Assembly (NCBI RefSeq): GCF_017744675.1
Contig: NZ_JAGIAV010000007.1
Span: 1-64,000 of the forward strand
Source: Flavobacterium sp.
GTDB taxonomy: Bacteria; Bacteroidota; Bacteroidia; Flavobacteriales; Flavobacteriaceae
DNA: 64,000 nucleotides
Reading direction: 5' to 3'
Shown here: one piece after another, positions 1-8,427 of the stretch
Layout of the letters: the number at the start of each line of letters is the position of its first letter
Numbering within the stretch: position 1 is the stretch's first letter
Made by a program: the position numbers and the translations under genes
The notes under the pieces: model-generated
What the model was told of the DNA's origin: nothing
The model's input: the letters and a program-made list of their open reading frames with translations, nothing else
Databases searched by the model: none

Positions 1-5
1 GGGCA

Positions 6-20
6 CGGATTGCAAATCCG
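6..20. repeat. REP-like small hairpin at window edge
   Basis: The arms CGGAT (6-10) and ATCCG (16-20) flank the loop TGCAA. The ten bases ATCCGCGCTA at 16-25 recur at 9046-9055 inside another intergenic repeat block, so this is probably the end of a dispersed flavobacterial repeat. No gene can be supported in 1-141. Confidence 0.4.
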
Positions 21-141
21 CGCTATCGGTGATTTCCACATTGTACAGAAATAAAATTTTCTCCTTTTTCCTAAATTTATATCCAAATTAATCCCATTTT
101 AGCGTTATCAATAAACTGACTTCTATAAAACCTCATTTTAA

Positions 142-1350
142 ATGAATAAAAATATATCCGCACTTTATACTATAGCTCGAAAACAAACCCGAAAAATACT
201 TGGTTTAATGTCTGGAACTTCTCTCGACGGACTTGATATTGCTTTGTGCGCTGTTTCTGGTTCTGGCGAAAACACAGAAGTAAAAATCTTAGAATTTGAA
301 ACAATTTCTTATTCTGAAGACATTAAAAACGAAATCAGAAAAGTATTTGCTCAGAAAACAATCGATTTTCAGCATTTCGCTTTATTAAATGAGTGGATTG
401 GAATATTGCACAGCGAGATGATTAACGATTGTCTGAAAAAATGGAATATTTCGTCAAGCGAAGTAGATTTAATTGCTTCGCACGGACAAACGGTTTTGCA
501 CGCTCCGAAGTTTTTGCATCAGCAGGAAAAATTTCCAAATGCGACTTTACAAATTGGCGACGGCGATCATATTGCAGTAAAAACGGGAATTATCACACTT
601 TCAGATTTCAGACAAAAACATGTTGCGGCAGGTGGTGAAGGCGCGCCTTTGGCGGTTTACGGCGATTATTTATTATTTGGAAAAAAAGGCGAAAACAGAA
701 TCATGCTCAACATGGGCGGAATCGGAAATTATACCTATCTCCCAGCCTCGCTAAACGCCGAGGAAGTTTTTGTAACCGATACTGGAACTGCAAATACGTT
801 AATCGACATTTTTACTAAACATTATTTCCCTGAAAAAAGTTACGATAAAGATGCTGAAATCGCGCAGCAAGGAACTGTAAATCAAGAACTTTTAGACGAA
901 ATTAAAAAAGATGATTTCTTCCAGAAAAGTTTCCCAAAATCGATTGGTCAGGAGCTTTTTAATTTCGATTTTGTGCAGTCGGCTTTGGTAAAATGTAATT
1001 TAGAAAACATTTCGGCATCAGATTTGCTGGCGACTTTAACACGTTTAAGTGCAGAAACAATTGCAGAAGCAATTTATTTCACCATAAAAAACACTCCAAT
1101 TCCTGCAGAAGAGTTTCATATTTATATGTCTGGAGGCGGAACCAATAATCCGTTACTGGTAAAATGGTTAAAGGAATTATTGCCTTGCCAATTTCATACC
1201 AGCGACGATTTGGGCATTTTAAGCGATGCAAAAGAAGCCGTTTTATTTGCGCTTTTAGCAAATGAAACCGTTTCTGGAGGCGATTACAATTTTGGAAACA
1301 GTAAAGGAATTCCATCGGTAACAATGGGAAAGATTTCGTTTCCGGATTAA
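142..1350 (+). CDS. anmK: Anhydro-N-acetylmuramic acid kinase
   Basis: AnmK hydrolyses the 1,6-anhydro ring of anhydro-MurNAc and phosphorylates it to MurNAc-6-phosphate in the cytoplasm, a step of cell-wall recycling. The 402-residue product carries the sugar-kinase phosphate loop GLMSGTSLDG (residues 21-30), SHGQTV, the SDFRQKHVAAGGEGAPLA segment with the expected catalytic Asp (D155), NMGGIGN and VTDTGTANTLID, all diagnostic of the family. The protein is slightly longer than the usual ~370 residues because of about 17 extra N-terminal residues, so an internal start is possible, although no other ATG lies before the phosphate loop. It heads a same-strand run with a DigH-like hydrolase, AmpG and NagZ, which supports the assignment. 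The MurNAc-6-P etherase (MurQ) needed next is not in the window. Confidence 0.93.
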   Translation: MNKNISALYTIARKQTRKILGLMSGTSLDGLDIALCAVSGSGENTEVKILEFETISYSEDIKNEIRKVFAQKTIDFQHFALLNEWIGILHSEMINDCLKKWNISSSEVDLIASHGQTVLHAPKFLHQQEKFPNATLQIGDGDHIAVKTGIITLSDFRQKHVAAGGEGAPLAVYGDYLLFGKKGENRIMLNMGGIGNYTYLPASLNAEEVFVTDTGTANTLIDIFTKHYFPEKSYDKDAEIAQQGTVNQELLDEIKKDDFFQKSFPKSIGQELFNFDFVQSALVKCNLENISASDLLATLTRLSAETIAEAIYFTIKNTPIPAEEFHIYMSGGGTNNPLLVKWLKELLPCQFHTSDDLGILSDAKEAVLFALLANETVSGGDYNFGNSKGIPSVTMGKISFPD

Positions 1351-1356
1351 ATTATA

Positions 1357-1555
1357 GCCACGAATTCACGAATTTATTTATAATCGATGCGGAAAATTAC
1401 GTAATGAATTACGCAAATTTTACTTATTTGGAATATTATCAATCATTTAAAAATAATTCGTGAATTCGTGGCGGAAAAAGCACACAATCCTAAAAAAACA
1501 ATTCGTGGCGGAAAAACACGCAATCATTAAAAAAAATAATTCGTGAATTCGTGGC
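1357..1555. repeat. Intergenic GAATTCGTGGC repeat cluster
   Basis: The 18-mer AATTCGTGAATTCGTGGC occurs at 1455-1472 and 1538-1555, a half copy AATTCGTGGCGG at 1500-1511, and an inverted copy at 1357-1374. Most of the 248-base gap between anmK and the next gene is made of these units and A-rich spacers. No gene is visible in it. Confidence 0.6.
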
Positions 1556-1598
1556 GGAAAAAAACTATTTTTGGTTCTTGTTAAAATAAACATTTGAA

Positions 1599-3170
1599 AT
1601 GCATAAAAATCAGCACTTAATATTCTTTCTTTTATTTTCATTTTTCACTACTTTGATTTCTAATGCACAGGAAAACAATATGCATCCTAAAAACGAATTC
1701 AGAGGTGTCTGGATTGCAACGGTTGTAAATATTGACTGGCCGAAAACAAGTACGGATAATGTAGAAAAAGAAAAAGCTGATTACCTCGAAATTTTAGAAG
1801 CTTATAAAAAACTGAATTACAATGCCGTAATTGTTCAAATTAGAAGTGTTGGAGATGCTATTTATCCTTCAGAATTTGCACCTTGGTCTCGATTTTTGAC
1901 AGGAAAAGAAGGTTTGGCTCCAAATCCGTATTACGATACTTTGGCTTGGATGATTGAACAGGCGCACAACAGAGGTTTTGAATTTCATGCATGGCTGAAT
2001 CCGTATCGTGCAACTTTCGATTTGAATAAAAACCTTTTAAGTCCAAATCACGATCTTTTTAAACATCCAGAGTGGATGATAGAATACGGCGGAAAATACT
2101 ATTACGATCCTGCATTGCCAGAAGTTCAGGCGCATTTAACCAAAGTAGTAAAAGAAGTGGTTGACAAATACGATATTGATGCGATTCATTTTGACGATTA
2201 TTTTTATCCGTATGCTGTTCCAGGAAAAGTGTTTAACGACAATGCTTCTTACCAAAAATATGGCGCAGGTTTAAGCCGTGCAGATTGGCGCCGTGCAAAT
2301 GTGAGCAACTTTGTTCATGCGATTTCAAATACCATTAAAGAAAGTAAACCTTGGGTCCAATTCGGAATTAGTCCGTTTGGGGTTTGGCGAAATAAATCTC
2401 AAGATCCAAAAGGTTCTGAAACGCAATCGACTTCAAACTACGACGATTTGTATGCAGATCCTGTTTTATGGATGGATCAAAAATGGATTGATTATATTTT
2501 ACCTCAATTGTACTGGAGCATGAATAATCCTAGAGCTTCGTATTCTAAACTGGTAAAATGGTGGTCTGAAAATTCTAATAATACCGCAATTTATATTGGT
2601 CATGCTACTTACAAAATTAGAGCCGACGGTGATAAAAACTGGAATTACATGACCGAAATTCCAGCACAAATTGATTTCTTAAGAACATTCAAAAATGTTT
2701 CTGGAAGTGCTTATTTCAGCTCAAAATGGTTTATGGGCAAAAACTTCGATGTGGTTCGCCATTTAGAGGAAAATCAATATAAATATCCTGCGCTTCCTGC
2801 AGCAGTTCCAAATTTAAAACATGTCATTATTGATACGCCAAAAGTATTGGAATACAACAAAGACAGCATTAAATATGACTTTACATTCAAAAGTCCGCTG
2901 AATACAAAAGTTCGCTATATGGTGGTTTATGGAGGCGAACATGTTTCAAAAATTGATATTAACGATGCTACAAAAATCGTTGAAAAAGTGACTGTAAAAG
3001 AAGTTGACGGAAAAATCAATTTTGCAATAGCAGCCGGAAAACTCAATCTCTACAAAGCCTGCGCGGTAACTTTTATTGATTATTATGCCAACGAAAGTAC
3101 GCCAACTGCTATAGACTTAAAAAAACCATTTAAAAACTATACACCAAATCAACCTAATGAAAACAGATAA
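1599..3170 (+). CDS. Secreted GHL10-family glycosyl hydrolase (DigH/YngK-like)
   Basis: This 523-residue protein has a signal peptide (hydrophobic stretch ending near SNAQ, residues ~6-24) and then the GHL10/DUF187 barrel: FRGVWIATVVNIDWP at its start, HAWLNPYRA, IHFDDYFYPY with the paired acidic residues, GISPFGVWRN and DYILPQLYW. E. coli DigH (YddW), of the same family, cleaves denuded peptidoglycan glycans at the divisome. The last ~110 residues look like an Ig/fibronectin-type beta domain. Its stop codon overlaps the AmpG start by 14 bases, which implies translational coupling and a role in generating or processing wall fragments that AmpG imports. The exact substrate is inferred from the family and context. 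Confidence 0.82.
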   Translation: MHKNQHLIFFLLFSFFTTLISNAQENNMHPKNEFRGVWIATVVNIDWPKTSTDNVEKEKADYLEILEAYKKLNYNAVIVQIRSVGDAIYPSEFAPWSRFLTGKEGLAPNPYYDTLAWMIEQAHNRGFEFHAWLNPYRATFDLNKNLLSPNHDLFKHPEWMIEYGGKYYYDPALPEVQAHLTKVVKEVVDKYDIDAIHFDDYFYPYAVPGKVFNDNASYQKYGAGLSRADWRRANVSNFVHAISNTIKESKPWVQFGISPFGVWRNKSQDPKGSETQSTSNYDDLYADPVLWMDQKWIDYILPQLYWSMNNPRASYSKLVKWWSENSNNTAIYIGHATYKIRADGDKNWNYMTEIPAQIDFLRTFKNVSGSAYFSSKWFMGKNFDVVRHLEENQYKYPALPAAVPNLKHVIIDTPKVLEYNKDSIKYDFTFKSPLNTKVRYMVVYGGEHVSKIDINDATKIVEKVTVKEVDGKINFAIAAGKLNLYKACAVTFIDYYANESTPTAIDLKKPFKNYTPNQPNENR

Positions 3171-4428
3171 TAAACCTTGGTTCTGGATTCCACTTCTAAA
3201 CTTTGCATCTGGATTGCCTTATGCCATAATTATTTCGGTTTCTGTAATTATGTACAAGAATCTCGGAATTTCAAATGAAGATATTGGAGTTTATACCAGT
3301 TTATTGTATCTGCCTTGGGTTGTCAAACCGCTTTGGAGTCCGCTTATTGAATTGGTTGGAACCAAAAGAAAATGGTTTTTATTGATGCAGTTAATAATTT
3401 CGATTTCCTTTTTGCTGGTCGGATTTGTAATTCCAACAAACGGATTTTTCATTATGTCTTTAGCCATATTTTGGGTCGCCGCTTTTGCTTCAGCCTCTAA
3501 TGATATTGCTACTGACGGCTTTTATTTATTGGTTTTACCAGAAGACAAACAATCTTTCTTTATCGGAATCAGAAGTACTTTCTACAGACTTTCTATGCTC
3601 GCAGGAAACGGCTTGGTGGTACTTTTTGCTGGATATTTAGAACATAAATTTGGCGACAATACAAAAGCTTGGTCTTACACTATGATTTGTGTTGGTTTAT
3701 TAATGACATTTATTACCGTTTACAATTTCATTTTTACTCCAAAAAATGAAATCAATGTTGTAGAGAGCAATAAAGAAACATCGCATCAAAACTTTGGAAC
3801 GATATTTATTAGTTTCTTCAAGAAAAAACAAATCGGATTAATTCTAGCCTTTGTTTTAGTTTTCAGATTAGGAGAATCACAATTGCTTAAAATGTTAAGT
3901 CCGTTTTTACTAGATTCTAAAGAACTTGGAGGAATGGGATTAGACACCGAAGCCGTTGGAATTATTTACGGAACATTTGGAGTTGCCGCATTGACTCTGG
4001 GCGGAATCCTAGGCGGAATTGCCATTTCCAAACATGGCCTTACTAAATGGATGTTTCCTATGTTTTTAGCGATGCATTTACCAATTATTGGTTTTATTCT
4101 ATTAGCATTTTTTCACCCAACATCAATTTATTACATTTATATCGTCGTTATTTTAGAACAATTTGGTTATGGTTTTGGTTTTACGGCATTTATGATGTAT
4201 TTAATTCATGTTGCCGAAGGAGAATCAAAAACTGCACATTATGCATTAGCAACAGGATTTATGGCAATGGGAATGATGCTGCCAGGAATGTTAAGTGGCT
4301 ACATTCAAAAATATTTAGGCTATGGAAACTTCTTTATTTGGGTTTTAATAGCTACAATTCCAGGTCTTATTTTATCACGTTTTTTAATATTCCCAAAAGA
4401 TTTTGGGAAGAAATCAGAAGAAGTTTAA
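3157..4428 (+). CDS. ampG: AmpG-type muropeptide MFS permease
   Basis: The 423-residue product is a major-facilitator protein with about 12 hydrophobic segments. Its N-terminus (FASGLPYAI, then GISNEDIGVYTSLLYLPWVVKPLWSPL) is typical of AmpG, the inner-membrane importer of GlcNAc-anhydroMurNAc peptides; ASNDIATDGFYL matches the AmpG region that follows the first bundle. It begins inside the end of the GHL10 gene (14-base overlap) and is followed after 21 bases by a TPR gene. Together with anmK and nagZ it defines a peptidoglycan-recycling cluster. Other AmpG-like carriers move siderophores or unknown solutes, but the neighbours favour muropeptides. Confidence 0.85.
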   Translation: MKTDNKPWFWIPLLNFASGLPYAIIISVSVIMYKNLGISNEDIGVYTSLLYLPWVVKPLWSPLIELVGTKRKWFLLMQLIISISFLLVGFVIPTNGFFIMSLAIFWVAAFASASNDIATDGFYLLVLPEDKQSFFIGIRSTFYRLSMLAGNGLVVLFAGYLEHKFGDNTKAWSYTMICVGLLMTFITVYNFIFTPKNEINVVESNKETSHQNFGTIFISFFKKKQIGLILAFVLVFRLGESQLLKMLSPFLLDSKELGGMGLDTEAVGIIYGTFGVAALTLGGILGGIAISKHGLTKWMFPMFLAMHLPIIGFILLAFFHPTSIYYIYIVVILEQFGYGFGFTAFMMYLIHVAEGESKTAHYALATGFMAMGMMLPGMLSGYIQKYLGYGNFFIWVLIATIPGLILSRFLIFPKDFGKKSEEV

Positions 4429-4449
4429 TCCCAAATCAAACTTTAACCT

Positions 4450-4791
4450 ATGGAAATCAATGAAAATTTGCAGAACGAACGAAATCTGAAAGGAACTGAG
4501 TTCGAAAAAAATGGAAATCTTGAAAAAGCGATTGAGTTGTATGAAGAGAATGTTGCAGAAGGCTTTAAAGGAAATCATCCTTACGATCGACTAGCAACGA
4601 TCTACAAAAACGAAAACGATCTGGACAATGAAATCCGCGTTTTAGAAAAAGCAATTGTGGTTTATGAAATAATCACCATTGAAGACCGATTAGAAGGATT
4701 GCCAAAGCTTTTCCGTTTCAAGAATCGTTTAGAAAAAGCAATTGAAACCAAAAAACAATTGGCTAAACAAAAGAAGGCAAAGTTGAAGTAA
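4450..4791 (+). CDS. Small TPR-repeat protein
   Basis: The 113-residue product has no signal peptide or membrane segment. It contains two TPR-like helix pairs (FEKNGNLEKAIELYEENV and a second from about residue 45, with the typical A/Y/A spacing) and a lysine-rich tail. TPR folds bind partner proteins or peptides. It sits 21 bases after the muropeptide permease and on the same strand, so it probably belongs to the same transcript. I do not recognise a specific function. Confidence 0.75.
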   Translation: MEINENLQNERNLKGTEFEKNGNLEKAIELYEENVAEGFKGNHPYDRLATIYKNENDLDNEIRVLEKAIVVYEIITIEDRLEGLPKLFRFKNRLEKAIETKKQLAKQKKAKLK

Positions 4792-4888
4792 AATATTCTT
4801 TTAAACACATAGAAACATAGATTTGATTTTGTTTAAAAAGAGTAAATAAAAGAGAAACTCGTTTCTCAACACATAGTTTAACGTTAGC

Positions 4889-4921
4889 AGCTTTGTCAAA
4901 GTTTAAAACTTTGACAAAGCT
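4889..4921. repeat. 33-base near-perfect palindrome
   Basis: Two 16-base arms (4889-4904 and 4906-4921) are exact reverse complements around the single base A4905. It lies in the 167-base gap between the TPR gene and the GNAT gene and is followed by TTTT, so transcripts could form a terminator-like hairpin. Similar AACTTTGACAAAG palindromes are scattered in flavobacterial genomes. The sequence before it contains short ACATAG repeats. Confidence 0.7.
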
Positions 4922-4958
4922 TTTACACAAAGAGGCTAAAGAAACAAAGCAATAAATC

Positions 4959-5408
4959 ATGAATATAATAAAACGTACTAATTCAGACGATATTGATTTT
5001 ATAAATCTGGTTGTTTTATTAGATCAGGATTTAGCGATTAGAGATGGAGAGGATCATGCGTTTTACAATCAGTTTAACAAGACCGATAAAATAAAACACA
5101 CGATCGTTTATTACGAAAACGGAATTCCTGTTGGCTGTGGCGCTTTTCGCGAAAAAGAACCAGGCACAACAGAAATAAAACGTATGTATGTTCATCCTGA
5201 TTACAGAAAAAAAGGCATTGCATCATCAGTTTTGGAAGCTTTAGAAATCTGGGCAAAAGAAGTCGGTTATACGTATACTATTTTAGAAACTGGAAAAAAT
5301 CAGCCTGAAGCCATCAACTTATATCAAAAATTAAATTACACCATAATTCCCAATTATCCGCCTTATGAAAAGATGGATAATAGTGTTTGCATGAAAAAGA
5401 CTTTATAA
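4959..5408 (+). CDS. GNAT-family N-acetyltransferase
   Basis: The 149-residue protein is a single GNAT domain that transfers an acetyl group from acetyl-CoA to an amine. The acetyl-CoA loop is visible as MYVHPDYRKKGIASSVLEAL (about residues 84-103, the R/Q-x-x-G-x-A pattern), preceded by a beta strand KEPGTTEIKR and followed by NLYQKLNY near the end, the usual motif B. It lies two bases before nagZ and downstream of ampG. An acceptor in the recycling pathway, such as an amino sugar or peptide amine, is possible but cannot be read from the sequence. Confidence 0.85.
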   Translation: MNIIKRTNSDDIDFINLVVLLDQDLAIRDGEDHAFYNQFNKTDKIKHTIVYYENGIPVGCGAFREKEPGTTEIKRMYVHPDYRKKGIASSVLEALEIWAKEVGYTYTILETGKNQPEAINLYQKLNYTIIPNYPPYEKMDNSVCMKKTL

Positions 5409-5410
5409 TA

Positions 5411-7024
5411 ATGAAAATCACAGCCGAAGCATTACGACAAAAAATAGGACAATTTTTCTTTCCAGCAGTATTCATCAATGATACCGAAGAAAATATTCAG
5501 GAAACAGAGCGTTTAATCAAAGAACATAATATTGGAGGATTGACTTTTTTCCATAGTCGTGCGAGCGCTGCAACGAATTACGAAAGCAAGAAAAAAGTTG
5601 TTTTCAATGATGATAGCTATGAAAAAATCAAAGCATTAATTGCTCGCTATCAGAAAGCCGCTTCTACTCCACTTTTAATCAGCATTGATGCCGAATGGGG
5701 CTTGGCAATGCGTATCGAAAAAACACCGCAATATCCGTATGCTATTACGCTTGGCGCTTTACCAGAAAACAAATCCAATTTAGTTTACGAAGTTGGGAAA
5801 CAAATTGGTTTAGATTTAAAAGCAGCTGGAATTCAGTATAATTTATCGCCTTTGGCAGACATCAATAACAACCCAAATAATCCTGTTATTGGATATCGTT
5901 CTTTTGGCGAAAACAAACAAAAAGTAGCCGATTTTTCTATCGAATATTTAAAAGGAATGTCTGAAGTAGGTGTTTTAGGCTGTCTAAAACATTTTCCTGG
6001 ACACGGAAATACGAATGTAGATTCGCACTTGGGATTACCCGTTTTAAAAGAAACTTTAGAAGAATTATTAGAAAACGAATTATATCCTTTCATTAAAGGA
6101 ATCGAAAACAATGTCGATTCGATTATGATTGGACATTTGGCAGTTCCGAGTCTAAATGACGGAAAAGATACTTCTGCAACATTATCAAAAGCAATTATTC
6201 AGGATCTTTTGCGAGATAAATTAGGTTATGATGGTTTAGTGATTTCTGATGCTTTAAACATGCATAGCGTTTCCAAATTGTACGAAACAAAAGGTCAATT
6301 AGAATGGGAAGCTTTCAATGCTGGAAACGATGTTTTATGTTTTGCGGAAAATGTTGCGGAAGGAATTGAAGCAATTTATAAAAACGCTTCGCCAGATCGT
6401 ATTTTTGAAAGCTATAACAGAATCATGAAAGCCAAAGAAAAAGCAGGAATCCTTTCTGGAAACACAGCTGTTTCTGGCGAATTAAATTTCGAAAAAACAT
6501 CTCAACTAAATCTTGAAATTGCTCAAAATGCCATTACCGAAATTGTAAATAACGGAATTTCAGAATTGGCTCTTGATGCTCATAAAAACAATAAATTAGC
6601 CAAACTAAGTTTATATAAAAGTTCCGAAAATACATTCTTCAACACTTTAAATGCAAAATTGCCTTCGCCAGAATTTGCTTTTGAAAGTTTAGAAACTTCG
6701 GATATTTCGGCAATCAAAAATGAATTAGAAAAATTTGAAACTATCATCATTTCATTATTTGTTCCGAAAGCAAAACCGCTGAATAATTTCGAAGTAAACG
6801 ACGAAGTTTTTGAGCTACTTTCAGATCTTCTTCAAACCAAAAAATGCATTGTTTACGTTTTCGGAAATCCGTACGTTTTACCTCTTATTCCAAATCTTAA
6901 AAAGGCTTCAGGATTAATTCAGGCTTATCAAGATTTTGAAGAATTTCAAAAAACAGCAGGAATTCAATTTTTCGAAAAAAATAGTTTCAAAGGTGTTTTG
7001 CCAGTAAATATTGATATTCAATAA
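5411..7024 (+). CDS. nagZ: NagZ-type beta-N-acetylhexosaminidase (GH3)
   Basis: This is a GH3 enzyme of 537 residues. It carries the NagZ signature KHFPGHGNTNVDSHLGLPV, where the D-x-H of the mobile loop supplies the general acid/base pair, and YDGLVISDALNM, where the Asp is the expected nucleophile. There is no signal peptide, which fits cytoplasmic cleavage of GlcNAc from GlcNAc-anhydroMurNAc (peptides) imported by AmpG. A C-terminal GH3-type domain follows from about residue 370. I chose ATG 5411, two bases after the GNAT stop; an in-frame TTG at 5387 lies inside the upstream gene and would add eight residues unlike the family. Confidence 0.88.
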   Translation: MKITAEALRQKIGQFFFPAVFINDTEENIQETERLIKEHNIGGLTFFHSRASAATNYESKKKVVFNDDSYEKIKALIARYQKAASTPLLISIDAEWGLAMRIEKTPQYPYAITLGALPENKSNLVYEVGKQIGLDLKAAGIQYNLSPLADINNNPNNPVIGYRSFGENKQKVADFSIEYLKGMSEVGVLGCLKHFPGHGNTNVDSHLGLPVLKETLEELLENELYPFIKGIENNVDSIMIGHLAVPSLNDGKDTSATLSKAIIQDLLRDKLGYDGLVISDALNMHSVSKLYETKGQLEWEAFNAGNDVLCFAENVAEGIEAIYKNASPDRIFESYNRIMKAKEKAGILSGNTAVSGELNFEKTSQLNLEIAQNAITEIVNNGISELALDAHKNNKLAKLSLYKSSENTFFNTLNAKLPSPEFAFESLETSDISAIKNELEKFETIIISLFVPKAKPLNNFEVNDEVFELLSDLLQTKKCIVYVFGNPYVLPLIPNLKKASGLIQAYQDFEEFQKTAGIQFFEKNSFKGVLPVNIDIQ

Positions 7025-7082
7025 ATTACAACTTGAAATAATCAAAATTTATCAACTTATAAATTTTTATAATCACATCTTA

Positions 7083-7114
7083 TTGTAACTACCTGTACTT
7101 ATGCCCTATTTTTG
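7083..7114 (+). promoter_or_regulatory. Putative Bacteroidota promoter of the peroxiredoxin gene
   Basis: TTG at 7083-7085 and TATTTTTG at 7107-7114 are 21 bases apart and match the flavobacterial -33 TTG / -7 TAnnTTTG pattern. The -7 box ends 33 bases before the ATG. Confidence 0.5.
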
Positions 7115-7147
7115 CACCAAATAAATTTTTAACGTAAAACGAATATT

Positions 7148-7786
7148 ATGTCTTTAGTAGGAAAAAAATTCCCAAGTATTGCAGTAGATGCTATCTCAGA
7201 AATGGGTGACAATTTAAAAATCAACATTTTTGAAGAAGCAGTAAACAACAATAAAAAAGTACTTTTATTTTGGTACCCAAAAGATTTTACTTTTGTATGT
7301 CCAACTGAATTACACGCCTTTCAAGCTGCATTACCAGAATTCGAAAAAAGAAATACTATCGTAATTGGTGCTTCTTGCGACACAAACGAAGTTCACTTTG
7401 CCTGGTTAAATACTCCAAAAAACAATGGTGGAATCGAAGGTGTTACTTACCCAATCTTAGCTGATACAAACCGTAACTTAGCTAACATTTTAGGTATTTT
7501 AGATATCGAATCTACAAGCTACAGCGAAGATACAGATTCAGTTATCATCGAAGGTTCAAACGTAACTTACAGAGCTACTTACCTAATCGACGAAACTGGA
7601 AAAATTTTCCACGAAAGCGTAAACGATATGCCATTAGGACGTAACGTAAACGAATACTTAAGAATGGTTGACGCTTACACGCACATCCAAACTAAAGGTG
7701 AAGTTTGTCCTGCAAACTGGGAAGCTGGTAAAGAAGCAATGTCTGCTGACAGAGTTAGTACTGCTGAATACTTAAGCGCTAATTAA
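7148..7786 (+). CDS. 2-Cys peroxiredoxin (AhpC/TSA family)
   Basis: The 212-residue cytoplasmic enzyme reduces hydrogen peroxide and organic peroxides. The peroxidatic Cys51 lies in FTFVCPTE and the resolving Cys187 in GEVCPANW, so both residues of a typical 2-Cys peroxiredoxin are present; WYPKDFTF and DTNEVHFAW are further family landmarks. It has its own promoter-like sequence and is followed on the same strand by a thioredoxin-like gene that could supply reducing equivalents. No alkyl hydroperoxide reductase flavoprotein (AhpF) is nearby. Confidence 0.93.
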   Translation: MSLVGKKFPSIAVDAISEMGDNLKINIFEEAVNNNKKVLLFWYPKDFTFVCPTELHAFQAALPEFEKRNTIVIGASCDTNEVHFAWLNTPKNNGGIEGVTYPILADTNRNLANILGILDIESTSYSEDTDSVIIEGSNVTYRATYLIDETGKIFHESVNDMPLGRNVNEYLRMVDAYTHIQTKGEVCPANWEAGKEAMSADRVSTAEYLSAN

Positions 7787-8012
7787 GCTTCTAAGATACT
7801 AAGATTCTAAGCTGCAAAGTTTTTTAACTTAACTTTTGAATCTTAAACACTATTCTACAATAAAAGTCAAGAGATTCTAAGATTAACTTAGATCTTAGAA
7901 TCTCAACGACTTAAAAAAATCCATCTAAAAATCCACACAAAGTTATTCGGTTCGAGAGCAAACTTCGCCTCTTAGAGCCTTAGCAACTTAGTGTCTAAAA
8001 AATAAAAAAATT
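7787..8012. repeat. TCTAAGA-rich low-complexity spacer
   Basis: The 226-base gap is dominated by irregular copies of TCTAAGAT and its complement (for example around 7789-7812 and 7872-7903). A second gap of the same texture, built from TTAGA/TCTAA units, lies at 8322-8427 after the next gene. No gene is visible in either. Confidence 0.5.
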
Positions 8013-8321
8013 ATGTTAATCGACTTAAACGAAGATACGTTAGCAGATTTAGTTGCTAAAAACGAAAAAGTAGTAGTACAATATTCAGCTTCATGGTGTG
8101 GAAATTGCCGTATTATGAAACCAAAATTCAAAAAATTAGCAACAGAGAATGAAGCTATCACTTTTGTTTTGGTTGATGCAGAAAATTCTCCAGAATCAAG
8201 AAAATTAGCTAATGTAAGCAACTTGCCTACTTTTGCTACTTTCGTGAACGGACAATTAGTTGGCGAAACGCAAACCAACAAACAAGAAGTTTTAATTGAT
8301 CTTGTAAACGCAATTGCATAA
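8013..8321 (+). CDS. Thioredoxin-family protein
   Basis: The 102-residue protein is one thioredoxin fold with the active site SWCGNCRIMKP (about residues 27-37), a CGNC variant of the usual CGPC, and the cis-Pro loop NLPTFATF. There is no signal peptide, so it acts in the cytoplasm. Its position directly after a 2-Cys peroxiredoxin suggests that it reduces that enzyme. The replacement of Pro by Asn between the cysteines should shift its redox potential relative to classical thioredoxin. Confidence 0.88.
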   Translation: MLIDLNEDTLADLVAKNEKVVVQYSASWCGNCRIMKPKFKKLATENEAITFVLVDAENSPESRKLANVSNLPTFATFVNGQLVGETQTNKQEVLIDLVNAIA

Positions 8322-8427
8322 ATTTAGATCCTTTAGACGAACTTAGATTTTTAGACTTTTTAGATGTCTAAAATTTAACAAAGTCTAAGAAGTCTAATAA
8401 TGTCTAAAATCTAAGAAAGTCTAAATT

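Noticed and set aside
4047..4463. 138-residue frame overlapping the end of ampG
   Set aside because: It is an out-of-frame shadow of the permease gene, rich in Tyr, Phe and Arg without a family pattern.
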